From the IMG/VR virus record IMGVR_UViG_3300036406_001035, positions 62,001 to 126,000 of that record: a stretch of 64,000 nucleotides of DNA; one strand, given 5' to 3'. The notes under the pieces are model-generated. The model was not told where the DNA came from, did no database searches, and saw only the letters and a list, made by a program, of their open reading frames with translations. Below, one piece after another: positions 9,022 through 15,379 of this stretch. Source of the DNA: a virus. The translations under genes were made by a program, and so were the position numbers. How positions within the stretch are numbered: the first letter of the stretch is position 1; the number at the start of each line of letters is the position of its first letter.

Positions 9022-9400
9022 ATGATTCATATTGCTTTTTACAAAATTCAACTTGTCTCTCAGATAACTCTATCTTCTTCTTCTTAAAAGGTAATATTAC
9101 ATTTAAATATGTAGAAAATAACTTCTTAGCAGCTTTAGATATAGGCTTATTTACATAATTAGGATCTTTACTGCATTTATATCTACGCATTGCTAAATAC
9201 TTATGTACCTGATTCTCAATCTTTTGACTCTTTAAAATAAATGATCCGAAATGTGATAAATAACAAGAACCCTCTTCTAAACTTAATATCTTATCCTTTA
9301 AATGAGAAAATACAGCAGAACCTACTGACTTTACTAACTTCTCATCTAACCCATACTTATTAGCAACATTATTATATACTATATCTATCTTACTTATCAT
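9002..9400 (-). CDS. HU/IHF-like DNA-binding protein
   Basis: 132 residues. The first ~60 follow the HU/IHF pattern: an N-terminal two-helix dimerisation region (NNVANKYGLDEKLVKSVGSAVFSHLKDKI) and then the turn CYLSHFGSFILK (46-57), equivalent to the LxGFGxFxv element of HU/IHF. The C-terminus is very basic. Such proteins bend DNA and could help packaging, site recognition or genome organisation. IHF-like genes near the structural module are a recurring feature of crAss-like phages. The fold is inferred from pattern; the beta-arm is degenerate. Confidence 0.65.
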   Translation of the reverse strand: MISKIDIVYNNVANKYGLDEKLVKSVGSAVFSHLKDKILSLEEGSCYLSHFGSFILKSQKIENQVHKYLAMRRYKCSKDPNYVNKPISKAAKKLFSTYLNVILPFKKKKIELSERQVEFCKKQYESYEKDIN

Positions 9401-9749
9401 GTAATATATTTAAGTTTAATAATATCTTACCACCTAAATTTAAAGGTAAATACAAAGGGGATATAATTAAATCCCCCTTTGTATCCTTTACTAAAACCTT
9501 CATTTTCTTTAAATAACTCTTATTGTTATCTATAGTAGCCTTGGATTTATAATAATTAGCTAATCGTAATGACTTATCTAAGTGATTCTTATAAGCAACA
9601 TCATTAATGCCGTAATAATAAAAGTCTAATATTAAATTTAATTGAGCATCACTTAATGAAACATTAAACTCAATACCCTTAACCTTTAATATGATCCTTA
9701 ATAAATCATCTATATTAACTACCTTAATATAATCCTTAATTACTAACAT
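9390..9749 (-). CDS. Hypothetical late-operon protein
   Basis: 119 residues, leucine- and isoleucine-rich, starting MLVIKDYIKVVNIDDLLRII. The N-terminal two thirds look helical and the end looks like short strands (ISPLYLPLNLGGKILLNLNI). No catalytic motif is visible. It is coupled by 11- and 14-base overlaps to the HU-like and coiled-coil genes, so it is made with the virion proteins. Function unknown. Confidence 0.65.
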   Translation of the reverse strand: MLVIKDYIKVVNIDDLLRIILKVKGIEFNVSLSDAQLNLILDFYYYGINDVAYKNHLDKSLRLANYYKSKATIDNNKSYLKKMKVLVKDTKGDLIISPLYLPLNLGGKILLNLNILHDK

Positions 9750-10014
9750 CTTCTCCTACATTATCACTTTTTTCTTGAGCATTTAATACCTCATCTTGCA
9801 TCTGAGCTGTCATAGCCTCCATCTCACTTAATTGCTGACTAATAATCCCCTCTAACTTAGCATGCTCACTCTTGTATAACAATGACTCATACTTAGCCTT
9901 CCAAAATCGTTGCTCTAACTCTAAAATCTGTACATCATCCTTCATTGTTCGTACATAATTAGAACGCATCATCTTTAACTGCTCAGGACTAGGTCCTACT
10001 TTTTGATCTTCCAT
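9736..10014 (-). CDS. Small coiled-coil protein
   Basis: 92 residues, strongly charged and helical, with heptad-like spacing from about residue 10 to 80 (EQLKMMRSNYVRTMKDDVQILELEQ region). It carries many Q/E/M residues and an acidic tail. It follows the GroES-like gene by 14 bases. It could be a scaffold, chaperone or tail-assembly cofactor; nothing specific can be assigned. Confidence 0.65.
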   Translation of the reverse strand: MEDQKVGPSPEQLKMMRSNYVRTMKDDVQILELEQRFWKAKYESLLYKSEHAKLEGIISQQLSEMEAMTAQMQDEVLNAQEKSDNVGEDVSN

Positions 10015-10028
10015 ATTTATTATTTTAT

Positions 10029-10319
10029 TTATTTATAAATTGCTAATACCCTGTCCTGTGGAATAAACATCCTACTACGCTTATTATCAGGATCCGTATA
10101 TCCTACATACTGTAAACTAGGATCTATTACTACAACCTGACCAACCTCATAATCCTCATGACAACTATCCCCTACACCAACTACTAAACATAACCAATTC
10201 TTAATCATCTCAACACTAGACTCAGCTCCATCAGGTATAATTATACCACCAGCACTTACTAAATCCTTAGGAGGTTCCTCAACTAATAAAACCCTACCCT
10301 TTACTTTCTTAAATTCCAT
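10029..10319 (-). CDS. GroES-like co-chaperonin
   Basis: 96 residues, the usual length for Cpn10. It opens with a beta strand and V-x-G-R-V-L-L-V-E pattern (residues 5-14). A glycine-containing mobile loop follows, SAGGIIIPDGAESS (22-35), where GroES binds GroEL through a hydrophobic triplet; here III is conserved. The barrel strands VVGVGDSC and VGQVVVIDPS come next, and the protein ends in DRVLAIYK. A phage GroES analogue, like T4 gp31, would adapt the host chaperonin to fold the capsid protein. It is the first gene of the leftward operon, so it would be made early relative to the other virion genes. Confidence 0.85.
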   Translation of the reverse strand: MEFKKVKGRVLLVEEPPKDLVSAGGIIIPDGAESSVEMIKNWLCLVVGVGDSCHEDYEVGQVVVIDPSLQYVGYTDPDNKRSRMFIPQDRVLAIYK

Positions 10320-10625
10320 ATATTATACTATTTTATAATACAAAGTTAACCCCATTTAATCACTATATATAAATTGTAATATATATTTAACTACTTTTTA
10401 ACTTTTAAAATTATTTTTTATGTATTTATACCCCCCCATCAAATCTAATATCTATATAATACCCCCCTCCCCCTTTTCTATAATAAAAAAACTGTAATAT
10501 ATAAAAACTGTAATATCTAGAATACATAGGGTCCGACCCAAAATTTAGCCCCATTGTTGAATTGGTGAGCGGGTTACCCCCATATAACTAAGCGCCATAT
10601 TAAAAACAAATTAAAACGTAAAAAA
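10320..10625. other. Divergent intergenic control region
   Basis: 306 ORF-free bases between the leftward virion operon and the rightward genes. It contains the minus-strand TAACTTTG box, two C-runs on the plus strand (about 10431-10437 and 10461-10475), and three spaced copies of a (A)CTGTAATAT-like element (near 10373, 10490 and 10507, the first being TTGTAATAT). Near 10529-10536 a GGGTCCGACCC palindrome is visible. It probably holds promoters for both directions and their operators. No gene or RNA structure of tRNA type is seen. Confidence 0.6.
10341..10348 (-). promoter_or_regulatory. Putative Bacteroidota-type promoter for the virion operon
   Basis: On the minus strand the sequence reads TAACTTTG, matching the -7 element TAnnTTTG used by the primary sigma factor of Bacteroidota. 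It lies 21 bases before the ATG of the GroES-like gene, giving a transcription start a few bases downstream and a short leader. I do not see a clear upstream TTG at the expected distance. Confidence 0.5.
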
Positions 10626-11108
10626 ATGAGTAAGTTAAAAATTACCCTTGTAAAGGGACGCTACGGATTTGCTGAACCAACAGCTGATTTTCCAACCAAT
10701 TTAGCAGAAAACCATCATGTAGTGGTTGATGCTAAGAAACCTTTGGTACGTGTATTATTAGCAGCTACGGAAACAGCAGCAGCCGCTCTGAAAGGCAAAG
10801 AAATTGAGCCAATTTATGCGGGAAATGACCAAATTACGGGATTTCCAATGTATCAGGTAGCAGGTGCTACTAAAGCGTTGAATAACGTACGTTATGAGCA
10901 ACGCATAGAAACTGCATTGGAAAGGAGTGCTACATTAATCCAAAAAGCAACAGCCATTGCCAAAACTAAAGGTGTTACTAAGGAAGAGTTGTTAGGACTC
11001 TACATGCAGCAAGCTAAGAATGCTGCAATTGCACGCTCTGAAGGAACCGCTCAAAGAACTGCACCAACCAACTTAGTACAACAACCTGTTGTAGGTGCGT
11101 TTTCATAA
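10626..11108 (+). CDS. GC-richer hypothetical protein, probably highly expressed
   Basis: 160 residues, MSKLKITLVKGRYGFAEP..., with a beta-type N-terminus and an alanine-rich helical C-terminal half (RYEQRIETALERSATLIQKATAIAK). Codon use and GC content clearly exceed those of the neighbouring genes: many GCA, ACG, CGC and GGC codons, against A/T-ending codons elsewhere. It stands alone, with the divergent promoter region upstream and a strong terminator right after the stop. The isolated unit, distinct codon use and near-perfect terminator suggest high expression, or acquisition from another source. I do not recognise the family. Alternatives are a head decoration protein or an abundant DNA-binding protein. 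Confidence 0.75.
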   Translation: MSKLKITLVKGRYGFAEPTADFPTNLAENHHVVVDAKKPLVRVLLAATETAAAALKGKEIEPIYAGNDQITGFPMYQVAGATKALNNVRYEQRIETALERSATLIQKATAIAKTKGVTKEELLGLYMQQAKNAAIARSEGTAQRTAPTNLVQQPVVGAFS

Positions 11109-11111
11109 AAG

Positions 11112-11132
11112 AAGGGCTTCGGCCCTTTTTTT
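11112..11132 (+). terminator. Rho-independent terminator
   Basis: A six-base stem AAGGGC / GCCCTT closed by a UUCG tetraloop and followed by a run of T, starting four bases after the stop codon of the GC-richer gene. It is the strongest terminator-like hairpin in the window. Confidence 0.9.
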
Positions 11133-11141
11133 ATATACCAA

Positions 11142-11158
11142 GGTGGTGGGTGGGTGGG
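11142..11158 (+). other. G-run tract, quadruplex candidate
   Basis: The sequence holds GG-GG-GGG-GGG-GGG runs separated by single T residues, just after the terminator and before the tRNA. Short loops and repeated G-runs are what intramolecular G-quadruplexes need. It stands out in such an AT-rich genome. Confidence 0.5.
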
Positions 11159-11203
11159 CATATAACTTATAATAATGTATTAAAGTTATTGTTCATTCGT
11201 GTA

Positions 11204-11277
11204 GGACATTTAGCTCAGTTGGTTAGAGCGTCTGACTCATAATCAGAAGGTCACAGGTTCAATTCCTGTAATGTCCA
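11204..11277 (+). tRNA. tRNA with CAT anticodon (Met, or Ile2)
   Basis: A full cloverleaf can be drawn: acceptor GGACATT / AATGTCC, D-arm AGCTCAGTTGGTTAGAGC, anticodon stem TCTGA / TCAGA with loop CTCATAA, T-arm ACAGG-TTCAATT-CCTGT, discriminator A. CAT reads AUG as Met. If the wobble C were lysidylated it would read AUA as Ile. A paired first base argues against initiator tRNA. CCA is not fully encoded. It comes 71 bases after the terminator, so it likely has its own promoter. Confidence 0.92.
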
Positions 11278-11522
11278 CAAACTAAAAATCCAGAGATATA
11301 AGGATCTACTGGTACGATTAAGGATATATTGATTATAACATATGATAGTGATAAATAATCTAACAGCAGTTTTATACACCCTTCTTCGTAAAGCATCCTG
11401 CTGAGGGTCATTTTTGAGAATATTATATTTATTATCTCTTATATTATAATATAAGATATGATATATTTTAATATATACCAAATATTTGAACATATTTCTC
11501 ATAAAAAAACCAATATTTCATC

Positions 11523-11711
11523 ATGAATAAGCCTAATTTACATCCTGAATATGATATTGTAGTACAACAATTAAATGGAGATAATTATGTCATAATTAAA
11601 TCTCCTGAAAAAGTTGAATATGATATTAAAATCGAACAACATTTCCTTAATCACCTCGTAAATCTCTGGAATCTACAAAATCTTAAAGTAAAAATCCTTA
11701 CAACTAACTGA
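11523..11711 (+). CDS. Small hypothetical protein
   Basis: 62 residues, MNKPNLHPEYDIVVQQLNGDNYVIIKSPEKVEYD..., with a beta-hairpin-like first half and a helical leucine-rich second half. It is preceded by 245 ORF-free bases after tRNA-Met, where I see only AT-rich sequence and no clear RNA fold. The start follows an A-rich leader. Function unknown. Confidence 0.55.
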   Translation: MNKPNLHPEYDIVVQQLNGDNYVIIKSPEKVEYDIKIEQHFLNHLVNLWNLQNLKVKILTTN

Positions 11712-11914
11712 TAATCAAGCACTTATACACTTTGAATTTCAAAGTACTTTGTAAAACAAAGAGATGATTAAGTGTCTATTTCCCTACATATTCTTTTTAC
11801 AATCTTTGTAAAGCATTGATTTTAAAGGATATGGGAAAAAAGTTGGGGCTAATAAGATAGCTTTGCATTATAAACTCAAAAAGAGAATAAAACTCTATAA
11901 AATTGATATATATT

Positions 11915-12076
11915 ATGTACAAAGTATATTGTTCTTATCACAATCTTGAAGGAACTTGTAGTATTGAAGACTACAATGATTGTAAATCAGGGTTAAATAG
12001 TTCACGTATGTTATATGTGGATTTTCCTACTTTTAGACAAGCTGTTCCATTTAGTACTATTAGTATTATTGGATAA
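11915..12076 (+). CDS. Small hypothetical protein (53 aa)
   Basis: A short reading frame starting MYKVYCSYHNLEGTCSIEDY with three cysteines in the first ~30 residues and a C-terminal VPFSTISIIG. It starts about 45 bases after an AAACTCAAAAA leader element shared by its neighbours and ends 32 bases before the next gene. Its composition fits real coding sequence. Function unknown. Confidence 0.5.
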   Translation: MYKVYCSYHNLEGTCSIEDYNDCKSGLNSSRMLYVDFPTFRQAVPFSTISIIG

Positions 12077-12108
12077 TTATTAAATTAAAACTCAAAAACA
12101 AATTAATT

Positions 12109-12510
12109 ATGACTACTACATTTCAAAAGTTAGATCCTATGGATTACATATTTAACAAAGGTGCAAGTTCTTACCATATTGAAGTCTTTGACAACGGTAT
12201 TAGATATGAGCTTTTGTTAGTTCATACATCTTCAGGTAAAACTATTGATAGCCACAGTCTAGACAATTGTCTCATGTGTCCTGAGTTTGTTGATCCTTGC
12301 TTTTATAACCATAAGGTTATTAAAGGTAAATTTGACAGAAGTGATTGGATTGATAATGCTTGTCCTTATGTACTCAAAACTATTGAAGACAGGATAAATG
12401 CTAATAATCAGCAGTCTTTAATTGATTTTCTCAAAGAACACAATGAAAGAGAGGAAAGGTTGAGAGAACTTGACATGAAACGTGCTTTTGATTCAGCTCC
12501 TTCCTATTAA
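12109..12510 (+). CDS. Hypothetical protein
   Basis: 133 residues, MTTTFQKLDPMDYIFNKGASS..., with a beta-rich N-terminal half (SYHIEVFDNGIRYELLLVHT), four to five cysteines in the middle (NCLMCPEFVDPCF) and a charged helical C-terminus. It is preceded by the AAACTCAAAAAC leader. No family recognised. A hammerhead ribozyme starts 42 bases after its stop, so its mRNA 3' end may be set by self-cleavage. Confidence 0.7.
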   Translation: MTTTFQKLDPMDYIFNKGASSYHIEVFDNGIRYELLLVHTSSGKTIDSHSLDNCLMCPEFVDPCFYNHKVIKGKFDRSDWIDNACPYVLKTIEDRINANNQQSLIDFLKEHNEREERLRELDMKRAFDSAPSY

Positions 12511-12551
12511 GTTAGGGAGGAGTTTTAACTTTCAAGTTGGTAAACTAGCTA

Positions 12552-12609
12552 TAAACTGTCGTGGGAATGTATCCTGCCTGATGATGACCCAAAAGGTCGA
12601 AACAGTATA
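12552..12609 (+). ncRNA. Hammerhead ribozyme 1 (type III)
   Basis: All three helices and the catalytic core are visible. Stem III ACTG-U pairs with A-CAGT around the cleavage site GTC (predicted cut after C12560). Stem I GTGGGA / TCCTGC has loop ATGTA. The core CTGATGA spans 12578-12584. Stem II GACC / GGTC has loop CAAAA, followed by GAAA (12599-12602). The open helix is stem III, hence type III. There is one extra U (12585) between the CUGAUGA box and stem II, shared with ribozyme 2. It lies in the 593-base ORF-free stretch 12511-13103. Confidence 0.82.
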
Positions 12610-12873
12610 AAGCACTACTATAGGAGGCATCCTTTGTAGTAAAGAAAGAAAATAGTGTATCACTGCACATTGTTTTCTTTTGCTTTCTCTTTTAGAACTA
12701 TCTTACCTTAGTTTGAGGTAGCGAGATAGGTCTATTTAAAAAAATGTAAAATTTAAAAAAAATTACCTGAAAGTATTTCCAAATGTAGTGATTAGGAAAA
12801 AGGATAGGGGCTTGTGGTTAAGCTGTAGACTACGAGCAAGAGCAGTGGTATTGATATCTTCCTTATAGATATT

Positions 12874-13016
12874 ATTATAACAAATAATAGAGAAGTACGA
12901 ATTACAACCTCAATTGTAATTAAAAGAAAAAGTAAGTGTGAGAAGCTTATAAATATCTTTTGTATTATATATAGATGTACACTATATGTAAGATTTTATC
13001 TATTATTTGTTATAAT
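12874..13016. repeat. 17-bp perfect inverted repeat enclosing a 109-base RNA-like segment
   Basis: Arms 12874-12890 and 13000-13016 are exact reverse complements (17 bases, read ATTATAACAAATAATAG). A smaller hairpin GAATTACAA / TTGTAATT lies inside. The right arm ends exactly where hammerhead 2 begins. The transcript would form a long closed hairpin, suggesting a structured RNA released by the flanking ribozyme. Confidence 0.75.
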
Positions 13017-13075
13017 TTCTGTCCATAAACTATTGTTTATGCTGATGATGACCTAATTGAGGGTCGAAACAGAAA
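13016..13075 (+). ncRNA. Hammerhead ribozyme 2 (type III)
   Basis: Stem III TTTCTG-U / A-CAGAAA surrounds the GTC site (predicted cut after C13023). Stem I is a perfect 7-bp CATAAAC / GTTTATG hairpin with loop TATT. The core CTGATGA spans 13042-13048. Stem II GACC / GGTC (13050-13053, 13062-13065) is followed by GAAA (13066-13069). The same extra U (13049) sits between the core box and stem II. It ends 28 bases before the next gene, so cleavage would give that mRNA a short 5'-OH leader. Confidence 0.85.
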
Positions 13076-13103
13076 CCGCAAAAACTCAAAAAAATAAACA
13101 ATT

Positions 13104-13355
13104 ATGTCAAATTCTACAATAGTAAAACCACAGATAAGTTTTACTGATGAACAAAAAGAAGAAATTAGAGAAGCTTTTCAACGTCTTATGGGAATGAATG
13201 GAGATCCTTTTAAAAAAGAGATATTTACTACAGGTAAATTAAGTCAACGTTCTTATGAAGTCATATGTAATAATATTTCATATAATGGAGAGAGTAGTAT
13301 AAAAGAGCATTTTGGATTAGTTCATTGGTATTATTTACAAGGATTACGAAAATAA
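13104..13355 (+). CDS. Hypothetical protein downstream of hammerhead 2
   Basis: 83 residues, MSNSTIVKPQISFTDEQKEEIREAFQRLMG..., predicted mostly helical, ending in YYLQGLRK. It is preceded by the AAACTCAAAAAA leader directly after the ribozyme. The EEIREAFQRLM helix recalls EF-hand-type starts, but there is no calcium loop, so I do not call it that. Function unknown. Confidence 0.65.
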   Translation: MSNSTIVKPQISFTDEQKEEIREAFQRLMGMNGDPFKKEIFTTGKLSQRSYEVICNNISYNGESSIKEHFGLVHWYYLQGLRK

Positions 13356-13391
13356 ACATTCAAAGGAAAGCGTAGACTTATTTTTAGTATG

Positions 13392-13480
13392 TTCACTAGT
13401 TATAACAAAAGTAGTAACTGAGATAATATCAACATGATAAGTGGAGTAAACCACATTTAAAATCTGTTATAACTAGTGAA
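13392..13480. repeat. 15-bp perfect inverted repeat around a 59-base insert
   Basis: Arms 13392-13406 and 13466-13480 are exact reverse complements (TTCACTAGTTATAAC). Inside, GTGG-AGTAAA-CCAC forms a small hairpin. It occupies the 176-base gap between two small genes and has the same design as the 12874-13016 element. It is probably a structured RNA or mRNA end. Confidence 0.7.
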
Positions 13481-13531
13481 TATATTAAATACGTACTTGT
13501 CTTTATTTTTAACTCAAAAATTTTTAATTTT

Positions 13532-13726
13532 ATGAAAAGATTATTTTTATTGCTATTTATAGCAATTTCTTTAACTCCTATGACTGTAGAATATAGTCAT
13601 GATGGAGTCTGTGAATGTGATGGATTGAATAGAAGTTGTCCAAAGATCTTTACAGAAAAGACTACCTTAGTAGGTTATTTAAGTGAAGATATTCATTATA
13701 TTGAGGATATTCATATTGGATGGTAA
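13532..13726 (+). CDS. Small secreted or membrane-anchored protein
   Basis: 64 residues with an N-terminal signal-like segment MKRLFLLLFIAISLTPMTV and then a soluble part with three cysteines (VCECDGLNRSC). The positive N-terminus and 13-residue hydrophobic core suggest export; there is no clear lipobox cysteine right after the core. It could act at the host envelope, for example in superinfection exclusion; this is inference. It carries the TTAACTCAAAAA leader. Confidence 0.6.
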   Translation: MKRLFLLLFIAISLTPMTVEYSHDGVCECDGLNRSCPKIFTEKTTLVGYLSEDIHYIEDIHIGW

Positions 13727-13737
13727 ATAATATAGCT

Positions 13738-13908
13738 ATGGATAGGGAAAAAGCATTGAATTGGTGGTATAAATTACCAGAAGTTCATAAAATAGAGTTA
13801 TTTAAACAATATTTCACAATTCCAAATAAATTCACACCTGCTAAAAATTGTAATCAATTAACTGGTAGAGAAGTTGAATATATTTGGTCAAAAACACAAG
13901 TAAAATGA
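13738..13908 (+). CDS. Small hypothetical protein
   Basis: 56 residues from the ATG at 13738 (MDREKALNWWYKLPEVHK). An in-frame ATG at 13720 would overlap the preceding gene by seven bases. The body is typical of short phage proteins with a K-x-x-L-F-x-x-Y helix, and it ends EVEYIWSKTQVK. It is coupled to the next gene by an ATGA overlap. Function unknown. Confidence 0.6.
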   Translation: MDREKALNWWYKLPEVHKIELFKQYFTIPNKFTPAKNCNQLTGREVEYIWSKTQVK

Positions 13909-14114
13909 AAAAATATTCAAACACTAGAATGTTTATAGAATACATTCTTATTGTATTTTGTAGTTATTTACTAATATCTTTTATTATTTCTTTCATTGGA
14001 GGATATGGTTATAGATATATTTTAACTCATTGGGGTCAACTATATGGAATTCTTTTTTTATATTGGTGGATTCCTTTTCCAAGAATGATAGATATGGATG
14101 ATGAGAATAACTAG
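13905..14114 (+). CDS. Small two-helix membrane protein
   Basis: 69 residues starting MKKYSNTRMFIEYIL. Two hydrophobic segments, about residues 10-30 and 45-60, are separated by a GGYGYRY turn, and the tail is acidic (DMDDENN). The ATG overlaps the preceding TGA. Likely an inner-membrane protein; role unknown. Confidence 0.6.
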   Translation: MKKYSNTRMFIEYILIVFCSYLLISFIISFIGGYGYRYILTHWGQLYGILFLYWWIPFPRMIDMDDENN

Positions 14115-14134
14115 AGATATAAGAAAGTAGTTTT

Positions 14135-14171
14135 GAGTTCACCTGCGATTACATCAACGGTGAACTCTTTT
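14135..14171 (+). terminator. Probable rho-independent terminator
   Basis: Nine-base perfect stem GAGTTCACC (14135-14143) / GGTGAACTC (14159-14167) with a 15-base loop, followed by TTTT. It lies 20 bases after the membrane-protein stop codon. Confidence 0.6.
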
Positions 14172-14268
14172 AAATAACCATTGCTTCTAGGTTCTCACAT
14201 ATTGTGAGTTTAGTAAGAGCACAAAATAAATGTTTAAAATTTTATTAACTCAAACAAAACAAAAACAA

Positions 14269-14547
14269 ATGGAAAGACAATTTAAAAAAAACGTAAAAAC
14301 AAACCCCGTTTCTGTTAAAGAAGGGTATGGTGTAAAAGGAATGGAATTAGAGCTTAACTTAATTCAAATTCAAGTGTTAGGATCTGTTTATAAAGCTATT
14401 TTAGATAAAAAAGATTTATTAACTGTTGAAGAAGATGCATTATTACCATTTCTTAAAATATTTAAAGATTTTTCTTTAGATAAAAATAATATTTGGTCTA
14501 ATTTTGAAGAAGAAACTTTGCCTTCTGAAAATAATATGCAAGTTTAA
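14269..14547 (+). CDS. Hypothetical protein
   Basis: 92 residues from the ATG at 14269 (MERQFKKNVKTNPVSVKEGYG). This start is preferred over the in-frame ATG at 14230 because the sequence between them is the same TAACTCAA-plus-A-rich leader that precedes neighbouring start codons. The protein is helical with an acidic tail (FEEETLPSENN). Function unknown. Confidence 0.6.
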   Translation: MERQFKKNVKTNPVSVKEGYGVKGMELELNLIQIQVLGSVYKAILDKKDLLTVEEDALLPFLKIFKDFSLDKNNIWSNFEEETLPSENNMQV

Positions 14548-14635
14548 AAATATAGGTTGGTAAACCTTTAAGCTTCCACTCTTAAACCTACTAAAGAGTA
14601 TAAATAAATAGTAGATAACTCAAAAAACAATTAAT

Positions 14636-14905
14636 ATGTTAGCATTAAAAATTCAAACAATGTTTGATAGTCCATTAACAAGTATGGATGAATATGAGTA
14701 TTTATTAGGTATATGCTCAGATGGATTGTATGTTCTTAATTTAGAAAAAACAGAAATAGTGGATGTTATTGTTTCTGGTAATTCTAAAGATTGTACTCTT
14801 TGTTCAGCTCCTGATGAAAATACCTTTTTAGAAGTTATTACAGTTATTAAGGAAGTTCTTTCTAATGGACTTAATCCTTTAACAATTATTCAATTTGGAC
14901 AATAA
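14636..14905 (+). CDS. Hypothetical protein
   Basis: 89 residues, MLALKIQTMFDSPLTSMDEYEYLLGICSDGLYVLN..., with an alternating beta pattern and one long helix (FLEVITVIKEVLSNGLN). It is preceded by the AACTCAAAAAAC leader. No recognised family. A 904-base ORF-free stretch rich in inverted repeats follows. Confidence 0.6.
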   Translation: MLALKIQTMFDSPLTSMDEYEYLLGICSDGLYVLNLEKTEIVDVIVSGNSKDCTLCSAPDENTFLEVITVIKEVLSNGLNPLTIIQFGQ

Positions 14906-14971
14906 TTCTTTGAGTTTAGGGGGAGATGGTAACGTCAATCCCTAAGCTTTATCTGATTGTAGGAAATATAT

Positions 14972-15082
14972 AAAAATTGAGCAAGACTTGACTACAATGA
15001 TAACAACCCATAAGAGGGTCAATATGTAGTATAATGCACTGAAACCCATTAATTAATCTGAAGGTTGCAATGCTCAATTTTT
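14972..15082. repeat. 12-bp perfect inverted repeat with nested stems
   Basis: AAAAATTGAGCA (14972-14983) pairs perfectly with TGCTCAATTTTT (15071-15082). Inside are ACTACA / TGTAGT and ACCC / GGGT stems, giving a branched hairpin followed by a U-rich 3' side. The architecture matches the elements at 12874-13016 and 13392-13480. Confidence 0.7.
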
Positions 15083-15087
15083 TATTC

Positions 15088-15379
15088 TCTTTGCACATTC
15101 TCATGTGGATATAAAAATTTCTTATAGCACCTTACGAGGCGAGGTGTTTACTATGACAGGATAAATCTGTTGTTTCAGACAACTGGATAAATGCATAGGT
15201 AAGATGTGAAACTACCTGATTAAGACTATAGTGGTAAGGCAAAGAGTCCTTATCTGATCTCTTAATCAGTCTCCCAAAGGGTGAGCAGTTGTAATCTATG
15301 AGGTATATAACGAAAACCTCCTAACGAACATTGTGTAGAAATACAAGCTTTGTTTAGTATTACAACTGAGTGCAAAGGA
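15088..15379 (+). ncRNA. Multibranched RNA domain
   Basis: An outer helix of about nine pairs (CTTTGCAC region at 15088-15096 with GTGCAAAG at 15370-15379, one wobble) encloses several perfect helices: CACCT / AGGTG near 15129, CTGATTAAGA (15216-15225) / TCTTAATCAG (15260-15269), and CAGTTGTAAT (15286-15295) / ATTACAACTG (15359-15368), the last containing GAGGT / ACCTC. Two independent 10-bp perfect helices inside a closed outer stem make a folded RNA much likelier than chance. Confidence 0.65.

Noticed and set aside
11251-11502. Minus-strand 83-codon frame after tRNA-Met
   Set aside because: It overlaps the tRNA 3' end, is on the opposite strand to all neighbours, and has an ILY/N-rich product typical of AT-rich chance frames.
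13532-13726. Lipoprotein call for the small exported protein
   Set aside because: No cysteine follows the hydrophobic core at lipobox distance.
14972-15082. Third hammerhead ribozyme in the 14972-15082 element
   Set aside because: It has an AATGATAAC...GGGTCAATA segment reminiscent of the core, but lacks CUGANGA and GAAA; not a hammerhead.
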